Below, one piece after another: positions 6,625 through 11,783 of a stretch of 64,000 bases of DNA; the first letter of the stretch is position 1; every line of letters starts with the position of its first letter. Under the pieces are notes generated by a model. The model saw only the letters and a program-made list of their open reading frames with translations. It did not search any database and was not told where the DNA came from. The stretch spans positions 1-64,000 of IMG/VR virus record IMGVR_UViG_3300014050_000017; one strand, 5' to 3'. The DNA is from a virus. Both the position numbers and the translations under genes were made by a program.

Positions 6625-6665
6625 TTAGGTAGTGGGCAAGGGGCTCACAGAATAGGGGTTAAATT

Positions 6666-6869
6666 GTGCAAGAAGTTATATTCTACAACGGTTTCAACTT
6701 ACTCGTTGACATCGTCCTATGTTCGATTGTTGGATTCTTATCCTACAGGGCAGGAAAGATATCAGGTTACTTCAAGGGTTACAGTGACGGTGAAAACGAT
6801 TACAAGGACCGAGCAGAACAAGAAGCCGAGTATTACTACAACAGCATGCGAGAGGATTCATGGTCATGA
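6666..6869 (+). CDS. Single-pass membrane protein, 67 aa (GTG start)
   Basis: Reads MQEVIFYNGFNLLVDIVLCS. Residues about 10-28 form one transmembrane segment (NLLVDIVLCSIVGFLSYRAG). The C-terminal part is acidic and Tyr-rich (YFKGYSDGENDYKDRAEQEA). The GTG follows AGGGG by 8 nt. An ORF in another frame from 6601 overlaps the promoter and is a shadow. Function unknown. Confidence 0.6.
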   Translation: MQEVIFYNGFNLLVDIVLCSIVGFLSYRAGKISGYFKGYSDGENDYKDRAEQEAEYYYNSMREDSWS

Positions 6870-7165
6870 AGTTACAGTGTAACCAAAAGGAAGCCATGGA
6901 CCGCATCGCGGCCCGTCAACCATTTGAGGCGTCAGCCTTGAGCGGTAAATATTGCAACTATACGCCTGGCGCAGGGCGCCTAGGCTCAGAGTATGACAGG
7001 CTTATTAGTGACTTTAAAACAGGCGCTTACGTAGTCTTCTCATATTCAACACCAATCGCCTGGTATGGGGCCAATGGTTGGTACGTAGTACAGGAGAAGT
7101 TCTCCCCTACTACATCCAAGCAACAGAATTACGTGCGACGAGCGGTTACCGTCATAGCCGCTTAG
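6860..7165 (+). CDS. Hypothetical protein, 101 aa
   Basis: Overlaps the previous gene by 10 nt at most; ATG codons at 6860 and 6866 are both possible, the second forming an ATGA overlap. Contains GAYVVFSYSTPIAWYGANGW, a beta-rich Trp/Tyr block. No family recognised. Confidence 0.6.
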   Translation: MVMKLQCNQKEAMDRIAARQPFEASALSGKYCNYTPGAGRLGSEYDRLISDFKTGAYVVFSYSTPIAWYGANGWYVVQEKFSPTTSKQQNYVRRAVTVIAA

Positions 7166-7177
7166 AAACCCCCTGGC

Positions 7178-7207
7178 AAAAGGCCCTCGAGAAATCGGGG
7201 GCCTTTT
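7178..7207 (+). terminator. Rho-independent terminator
   Basis: AAAAGGCCC / GGGCCTTTT stem with an 11-12 nt loop and a T-rich end (CCTTTTGTT). Closes the unit of module 3. Confidence 0.75.
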
Positions 7208-7221
7208 GTTATGCAGAGAAT

Positions 7222-7297
7222 GTTTGTGTTGACCACCCACCATCCCCACGCTAACACCATACATTGGCATTAAGCGAAGCTTAATGCCAACACAAAC
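7222..7297 (+). repeat. GTTTGTGTTG inverted-repeat element with inner hairpin
   Basis: Outer arms GTTTGTGTTG (7222-7231) and CAACACAAAC (7288-7297). Inside lies a perfect 12-bp hairpin, TTGGCATTAAGC / GCTTAATGCCAA with a GAA loop, whose 3' arm runs into the outer arm. Sits between a terminator and control module 4. Confidence 0.7.
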
Positions 7298-7307
7298 ACC
7301 TGCGGCC

Positions 7308-7405
7308 TGTGGATAACTTAGTGAACGGGGCTGTGGATAACTCCGTTAACGGAAGATGAACAATAATAATCCTATTTGAAAGATTGAGATTGCTCATAGT
7401 AGGCT
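7308..7405 (+). promoter_or_regulatory. Control module 4 (two DnaA boxes)
   Basis: TGTGGATAA at 7308-7316 and 7332-7340 (24 bp apart), a TTAAC/TGAAC repeat pair 11 bp apart, 13 nt, -35 TTGAAA (7376-7381), 18 nt, -10 TAGGCT (7400-7405). The predicted transcript starts with a GCGGGA-AAG-TCCCGT stem-loop. Confidence 0.7.
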
Positions 7406-7452
7406 AAGGACATGCGGGAAAGTCCCGTATACATAGTGAGAGGGGGCGCCAC

Positions 7453-8463
7453 ATGGCGCACGCACTAGAGGTTGAGAATGGCGAGGTAGCCTTTGCGCTA
7501 CGCGGTGCACCCGCGTGGCATGGCTTGGCTAATCGTACATTCTCCGCCGACGAGCATGTCTCAACCGCAGACATGCTATCCGCTGCTAAATTAGCAGACT
7601 GGAATGTCCGACTAGAGGACGTTCAATACCCAGCGGGTTACCGCTCAAAGTCCGACCTATTTATGGTCGTACGCACCAACCCATTCGACCAAGGCACCGA
7701 CGTGCTATCGGTCGTTGGTAAGCGCTACCGCGTATTCCAAAACGAGGAATTGTTCACATTCGGGGATAACATCCTCGACGGTGGCGCCTCATGGGAATCC
7801 GCAGGTTCAATCAAGGACGGCAAGGTCGTATTCGGCTCTCTCGTCGTACCTCGTGAGTTCATTCTCGACCCACAAGGTGCCAATGATAAGACTACTACTT
7901 ATCTGCTCGTTCACACATCACACGACGGTAGCGCCAGCGTTCAGGCGTCTATCACACCAGTGCGCGTCGTTTGCCAAAATACGCTACACGTTGCACTCAA
8001 TAACACTAAGTCCTCATTCAAGTTGCGCCACACTCTCAAGGTAGAGGGTCGCGTTGCAGAGGCTCGCCTCGCTCTTGGGCTCACATTCAATTACATGGAT
8101 GAGTTTGAGTCCATCGCTAAGTCTCTCTTTGAGACCTCAATGTCCAACGCTCAATGGGATAAGTTGGTCAATGCAATCTACCCAATGCCCGACGCTAATC
8201 AAGTCGCGCCACAAGTCATGACTAAGTGGCAAGCCAAGCGCGACCTACTGGATGATATCTATCACCAGTCACCAACCCAGACCAACATCAAGGGTAACTA
8301 CTGGGGCGCCCTTAACGCTCTCACCGAGCGTATCGACTACTTCCGCTCAGGTCGCACCGCCAATGGCGAGGCACTTATCGGAGCAGCCAGCGGGTTCGAC
8401 CCAGTGGTCAATGCGGAAAAGTCTCGCATCATGCGAGCAGTCCGCGAGTTGGCTAACGCTTAA
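7453..8463 (+). CDS. DUF932 / TIGR03299 phage-plasmid protein
   Basis: 336 aa. The opening (APAWHGLANRTF), the central SVVGKRYRVFQNEELFTFGD and ITPVRVVCQNTLHVALNN are hallmarks of the DUF932 (TIGR03299) family, widespread in phages and plasmids and often expressed early. Biochemical role not established. RBS GAGAGGGGG upstream. It is alone in its unit, with its own promoter module and terminator, which suggests strong independent expression. Confidence 0.85.
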   Translation: MAHALEVENGEVAFALRGAPAWHGLANRTFSADEHVSTADMLSAAKLADWNVRLEDVQYPAGYRSKSDLFMVVRTNPFDQGTDVLSVVGKRYRVFQNEELFTFGDNILDGGASWESAGSIKDGKVVFGSLVVPREFILDPQGANDKTTTYLLVHTSHDGSASVQASITPVRVVCQNTLHVALNNTKSSFKLRHTLKVEGRVAEARLALGLTFNYMDEFESIAKSLFETSMSNAQWDKLVNAIYPMPDANQVAPQVMTKWQAKRDLLDDIYHQSPTQTNIKGNYWGALNALTERIDYFRSGRTANGEALIGAASGFDPVVNAEKSRIMRAVRELANA

Positions 8464-8474
8464 GTAAGCCTACT

Positions 8475-8499
8475 AGCCCCCCGCACCCAGCGGGGGGCT
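8475..8499 (+). terminator. Hairpin terminator
   Basis: AGCCCCCCGC / GCGGGGGGCT, 10 bp with a 5-nt loop, 9 nt after the DUF932 stop. Followed by TT only. Confidence 0.7.
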
Positions 8500-8524
8500 T
8501 TGGCATGCCCGCATTTAGCTAAAA

Positions 8525-8611
8525 GTTTGTGTTGGGGCTTGCTGAACAGTAGCTATATATGTATAGGTAGTGTTCGAAAACAGCACCTATACAGCAAGCC
8601 CCAACACAAAC
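8525..8611 (+). repeat. 20-bp GTTTGTGTTG inverted repeat with nested hairpin
   Basis: Perfect 20-bp arms (8525-8544 and 8592-8611) starting GTTTGTGTTGGGGCTTGCTG. Inside, GTATAGGT / ACCTATAC forms a nested stem, leaving a one-sided bulge containing AGTAGCTAT. The element at 9735 repeats this architecture. Confidence 0.85.
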
Positions 8612-8628
8612 AAGCCTATCAGCAGGGC

Positions 8629-8703
8629 TGTGGATAACTAAATGAACAGGAGATGAACAATCACTACGCTGGCTTGCGTTATGTCGGGAGTCTAAATTAG
8701 ACT
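8629..8703 (+). promoter_or_regulatory. Control module 5
   Basis: TGTGGATAA at 8629-8637, TGAAC repeats 11 bp apart, 14 nt, -35 TTGCGT (8674-8679), 18 nt, -10 TAGACT (8698-8703). The transcript would begin at a GTGAG-AAATA-CTCAC stem-loop (8712-8726). Confidence 0.7.
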
Positions 8704-8749
8704 CGGCGTAGTGAGAAATACTCACACAAGTAGAGATAGGAGAAATCCA

Positions 8750-8782
8750 ATGCTACCTAGAGACTCTAGGGAACGACTCTAA
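8750..8782 (+). CDS. Ten-residue leader peptide
   Basis: MLPRDSRERL, with a good RBS (GATAGGAG) and a stop that overlaps the next ATG (TAATG). It has three Arg codons among ten. May couple or attenuate translation of the zinc-finger gene. Very short, so only the context supports it. Confidence 0.4.
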   Translation: MLPRDSRERL

Positions 8783-9216
8783 TGACGAAGGGGGGTGATA
8801 CTATCTTTACACGCAACAACGCTCAACTCATTGAGCAACAGCAAGTGCCAAATCCAATGGCGAAGGGGCACTTCTTTACCAACATGACCGAACTTCTTTG
8901 GTCTGATGGGACTATTACATTCGGTTGCCTCATCTGTGGCGACCAAATGGACTCACGCCCACAACTCTCAATCCACATTGGCAAGGCTCACAACCCTGCC
9001 AAACCTAAAAAGCCTACTAAGAAGGCTACCCGCAAATACACTAAGCGCAATACAGAGTATTGGGCTAATGGTGGAAACATCAACCAAAACCGACCAACAA
9101 CCGACCAAACGCTAACCGATAAGGAACTAGCGTTTTGGAAGGCGCAAGCGCACAAGGCAGAAGCGGAAAACCGCAAACTGCGAGCGCAACTCAAAGCCCT
9201 ACTAAACATAAAGTAG
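8782..9216 (+). CDS. C2H2-type zinc-finger protein with C-terminal coiled coil
   Basis: 144 aa. FGCLICGDQMDSRPQLSIHI then GKAH forms a Cys2-His2 finger near residues 49-69. A basic stretch (KPKKPTKKATRKYTKR) follows, then a charged coiled coil (AHKAEAENRKLRAQLKALL) for dimerisation. Likely DNA-binding regulator, placed early in the rightward arm. Confidence 0.65.
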   Translation: MTKGGDTIFTRNNAQLIEQQQVPNPMAKGHFFTNMTELLWSDGTITFGCLICGDQMDSRPQLSIHIGKAHNPAKPKKPTKKATRKYTKRNTEYWANGGNINQNRPTTDQTLTDKELAFWKAQAHKAEAENRKLRAQLKALLNIK

Positions 9217-9296
9217 GCAGGGTTTCTCACCCCCCGTGAGAATAGTCCTGAGCATGACTCCAAACTGCTCATCTAACAAAGCCTAAGGGGGCTAAA

Positions 9297-9692
9297 GTGG
9301 CAACAACCATAAAGGTAGATAGGCTAGTCCTATTACAAGCACTAACGGCTAAACTAGCCGAGCAAGACCAACTTCGTGCCGACTACAAGAAGGCAGAGGA
9401 AAAATACAAGAAGGCAACAGAAACCTTTGCTAATAAGATTATGACATTGGTAAAAGGTGGCAAGTTAGAAGTCGCAAACACTAACTATCGTTCTTGGCGT
9501 GATGAACTAGAAATCACTATCAAGATAGATAAAGGCGTTATGCCAACCGAGCCTGAACAACCTAAGCGTCCTGACGCATGGCTACACGATAGCGATTACG
9601 AGGAACTCCGTAAGACTATCAAGTTGCTAGGTATGACGGCAGACCCAAGCGTGCCTACAAGCGTGTATAAGTCTGTATCACAATGGCTCTAA
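9297..9692 (+). CDS. Coiled-coil hypothetical protein, 131 aa (GTG start)
   Basis: Residues 10-55 form a charged helix (QLRADYKKAEEKYKKATETF) likely to be a coiled coil; the rest is mixed. The start GTG follows GGGGG by 8 nt. 9217-9296 is a short spacer without a gene. No family recognised. Confidence 0.65.
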   Translation: MATTIKVDRLVLLQALTAKLAEQDQLRADYKKAEEKYKKATETFANKIMTLVKGGKLEVANTNYRSWRDELEITIKIDKGVMPTEPEQPKRPDAWLHDSDYEELRKTIKLLGMTADPSVPTSVYKSVSQWL

Positions 9693-9704
9693 AATAAGAC
9701 TACG

Positions 9705-9734
9705 AAGCCCCCGCAGAGATGCGGGGGCTTTCTT
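9705..9734 (+). terminator. Rho-independent terminator
   Basis: AAGCCCCCGC / GCGGGGGCTT, 10 bp, loop AGAGAT, then TCTTG. Directly abuts the inverted repeat at 9735. Confidence 0.8.
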
Positions 9735-9821
9735 GTTTGTGCTGGGCTTGCTGTAATAAGTAGCTATCTCGGTATAGGTACGGATTTCATCACTGCCTAT
9801 ACCAGCAAGCCCAGCACAAAC
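9735..9821 (+). repeat. 19-bp GTTTGTGCTG inverted repeat with nested hairpin
   Basis: Perfect 19-bp arms (9735-9753 and 9803-9821), GTTTGTGCTGGGCTTGCTG. The nested GGTATAGG / CCTATACC stem and a bulge containing AGTAGCTAT copy the layout of 8525-8611, with a compensated T-to-C change in the outer stem. Confidence 0.85.
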
Positions 9822-9843
9822 ATAATAGGGCTGAGAGATGGCC

Positions 9844-9952
9844 TGTGGATAACTAGGTGAACAACGTATGAACAACCCTGTGGATAACTAAGTGAACGAG
9901 AGATGAACAATTACAAATGTAATGGAGAAAAGAGAAAGAGTTATAGTAGATT
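9844..9952 (+). promoter_or_regulatory. Control module 6 (two DnaA boxes)
   Basis: TGTGGATAA at 9844-9852 and 9879-9887, each followed by two TGAAC repeats 11 bp apart: the only fully duplicated module. After 13 nt lies a weak -35 TGGAGA (9923-9928) and a -10 TAGATT (9947-9952), or TATAGT at 9943. Confidence 0.6.
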
Positions 9953-9978
9953 AGGCACACCTACCGAAGGGGGGGACT

Positions 9979-10506
9979 ATGAACAGTATTGAACGCAAGG
10001 AGCGTTTTACTGAACTAATGGCAACAATAGAGTTGTTGCCAAGTATAGAGGACGAAAACTACGAGCCTAAGTTTCCTAAGGGAACACTAGGCTTATCAGA
10101 CGGACGACTAAAGACCGCTATCATGGTTCAAGCCATGAAAAATGATGAGGAGTTTCAAGGCAACCTTATCAACGCACTAGCAAATACAGGTCTAGAAGCG
10201 TGCCAACAAAAGCACATGAACGGCGAAATGCCTAACGAGGACGACATAGCCTCGGTATGTATGGCTATCCATGTAGCGTGGGCGGCAGGTGCGTTATCGC
10301 CTATGCTAATAATCCTAGGTATCGCAAGTAAGATGTTCGCAGTATGCGACATTGAAATACCTGACGACCTCACACTTATCTTTCGTCCTAATCAGGGCAT
10401 GAAGGATAAAGCGCCACAGTTAGACCCGATAGCCCTATTAGAGTTAGATAAGGAAGGGCTATTTGACCTACTAAAGAAGGGTTATGAAAATGACTCTGAC
10501 GAGTGA
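9979..10506 (+). CDS. Hypothetical protein, 175 aa
   Basis: RBS AAGGGGGGG. Largely helical with a hydrophobic middle (AWAAGALSPMLIILGIASKM) and an acidic C-terminus. No family recognised. Its last 23 nt overlap the next gene. Confidence 0.65.
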   Translation: MNSIERKERFTELMATIELLPSIEDENYEPKFPKGTLGLSDGRLKTAIMVQAMKNDEEFQGNLINALANTGLEACQQKHMNGEMPNEDDIASVCMAIHVAWAAGALSPMLIILGIASKMFAVCDIEIPDDLTLIFRPNQGMKDKAPQLDPIALLELDKEGLFDLLKKGYENDSDE

Positions 10507-10735
10507 TAAAAAGACTCCCGACGGGCGCCGTATGGTAGCCCTACCATTCAAAATTGAGTTCGTTGCCTATGTAGAGGAGCATAAGTTCCTAGAACACATG
10601 ACCTTAGTAGGTGGCGAGTTAGATAGGCTTATCAACATGCACGAGGCATGTGCAGTAGATGTGCTAGACATAGACAAGCAGTTGGTTGATAAACAACGAG
10701 GCTGGAAGGAAGTCCTCGTAGAAAGGGTGCAATAA
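10484..10735 (+). CDS. Hypothetical protein, 83 aa
   Basis: Starts MKMTLTSDKKTPDGRRMVAL, overlapping the previous gene, and ends one nt before the next ATG. Mixed alpha/beta; no family recognised. Confidence 0.6.
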   Translation: MKMTLTSDKKTPDGRRMVALPFKIEFVAYVEEHKFLEHMTLVGGELDRLINMHEACAVDVLDIDKQLVDKQRGWKEVLVERVQ

Positions 10736-10736
10736 A

Positions 10737-11222
10737 ATGGGTATGGATGTGTATGGCAAAGCGCCGAAGTCCGAACGCGGGGAGTATTTCCGCAATAATA
10801 TATGGTGGTGGCGACCACTATGGGATTATTGCGAGGAAGTAGCCCCTGACCTCTGCTCCAATGTAGATGGACACTCCAATAGCGGAGATGGTCTTGACGA
10901 CAAGGGCGCAGAACAACTTAGCCAAATCCTCAAGATAAGGCTATCTGATGGGTCTGTAGATAAGTACGCTCAAGAACGGGAAGTCTATCTATCAGCCCTA
11001 CCAAAGGAAGTATGCGATTTCTGTGACGGAGTGGGTATCGTACAGGTGAAGGAAGGCTGGCCTGACTATGTAGAAGGGCAAGTAACCTTTAGAGACCCAT
11101 GTAACGCATGCAACGGCACTAAGGAGAAAGAACCATGGCAACGCCATTACCCATTCTCCAAGGAAAACGTAGAAGAGTTCGCAGAGTTCCTAGCAGATAG
11201 CGGTGGATTTGAAATCTGTTAG
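10737..11222 (+). CDS. Conserved phage protein with DnaJ-like zinc motifs
   Basis: 161 aa. Opens MGMDVYGKAPKSERGEYFRN then NIWWWRPLWDYC, a signature of a phage/bacterial family of unknown function. Two CxxCxG-type motifs (CDFCDGVG near residue 94 and CNACNGTK near 122) resemble the zinc centre of DnaJ. Ends before a terminator. Confidence 0.7.
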   Translation: MGMDVYGKAPKSERGEYFRNNIWWWRPLWDYCEEVAPDLCSNVDGHSNSGDGLDDKGAEQLSQILKIRLSDGSVDKYAQEREVYLSALPKEVCDFCDGVGIVQVKEGWPDYVEGQVTFRDPCNACNGTKEKEPWQRHYPFSKENVEEFAEFLADSGGFEIC

Positions 11223-11247
11223 GACGGAACCCCTTCCTATCCATCGC

Positions 11248-11285
11248 ATAGGGCTATCAGTTTCGGCTGGTAGCCCTATTTTATT
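11248..11285 (+). terminator. Rho-independent terminator
   Basis: ATAGGGCTA / TAGCCCTAT stem closed further by AG/CT, followed by TTTTATT. Confidence 0.75.
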
Positions 11286-11327
11286 GCCGCTAAGTTACTG
11301 GCCAGTAGCTCTCCAGGCCGCGGAGAT

Positions 11328-11470
11328 GTTTGTGTTGGCCCACCCTCTCGTATTTTGGTATTAAATTATACCAAAATACTCGTACCCACCCTGAATGACG
11401 CCTTTTTTAATATAAAAAAGGCGGTCATTGCTAATTGGGCTATGGCTTTAGCCATTAGCCCAACACAAAC
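11328..11470 (+). repeat. Cloverleaf-like inverted-repeat element
   Basis: Outer arms GTTTGTGTTGG (11328-11338) and CCAACACAAAC (11460-11470). Inside are three hairpins in a row: GTATTTTGGTAT (11350-11361) with 11368-11379; a GCCTTTTTT / AAAAAAGGC stem extended by AATGAC/GTCATT (11394-11429); and TTGGGCTA (11435-11442) with 11456-11463. The 142-nt element holds no gene. Confidence 0.8.
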
Positions 11471-11472
11471 CC

Positions 11473-11557
11473 TGTGGATAACTTGGTTAACAGGAGATGA
11501 ACATTGGCTGAGAGAGAGAGAATTGGCTTGACGGCAGAGAGAGCGAGAGAGTAGGCT
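11473..11557 (+). promoter_or_regulatory. Control module 7
   Basis: TGTGGATAA at 11473-11481, a TTAAC/TGAAC pair 11 bp apart, then 24 nt (13 plus 11) to -35 TTGACG (11528-11533), 18 nt, -10 TAGGCT (11552-11557). The extra 11 nt is one helical turn. Confidence 0.65.
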
Positions 11558-11563
11558 CGGAGA

Positions 11564-11669
11564 TTTTGCCCTCTCGGCTACTGCCACCCCGTCTAATAGG
11601 CTTGTTAAGCGCAAGGCCAGATTTAATAGCCTTATCGCCAAGTCCTATCAGCATGAGAGAGAAGGGGGT
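11564..11669 (+). other. Transcribed spacer between modules 7 and 8
   Basis: About 105 nt follow promoter 7 before module 8 begins. No ORF with an RBS and no terminator hairpin is evident. It is either a long leader for the ATPase gene or a small RNA. Confidence 0.3.
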
Positions 11670-11742
11670 TGTGGATAACTATATGAACGGCAGATGAACA
11701 AATGGGTGGAGAGTGTAGTTAAATGCGGAAATAGGTTAGAGT
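11670..11742 (+). promoter_or_regulatory. Control module 8
   Basis: TGTGGATAA at 11670-11678, TGAAC repeats 11 bp apart, 13 nt, -35 TGTAGT (11714-11719), 17 nt, -10 TAGAGT (11737-11742). The transcript would start just before a GTGGC-AACACC-GCCAC stem-loop. This rules out the ATG at 11694, which lies inside the TGAAC repeat. Confidence 0.65.
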
Positions 11743-11783
11743 GGGGGAGTGGCAACACCGCCACCTATATTGAAGGGGTCGTT

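Noticed and set aside
6601-6882. 93-aa plus-strand ORF across promoter 3
   Set aside because: It begins in the promoter spacer and overlaps two better genes in other frames; composition is unlike its neighbours.
5000-11742. CRISPR array as the explanation of the repeats
   Set aside because: Repeats are separated by whole genes, differ in length, and carry promoter features; no regular spacers or cas genes exist.
11694-11783. Upstream ATG for the CobS-like ATPase
   Set aside because: This ATG is part of the TGAAC repeat and lies before the predicted -35 and -10, so it would not be in the mRNA. The ATG at 11784 has GAAGGGG before it.
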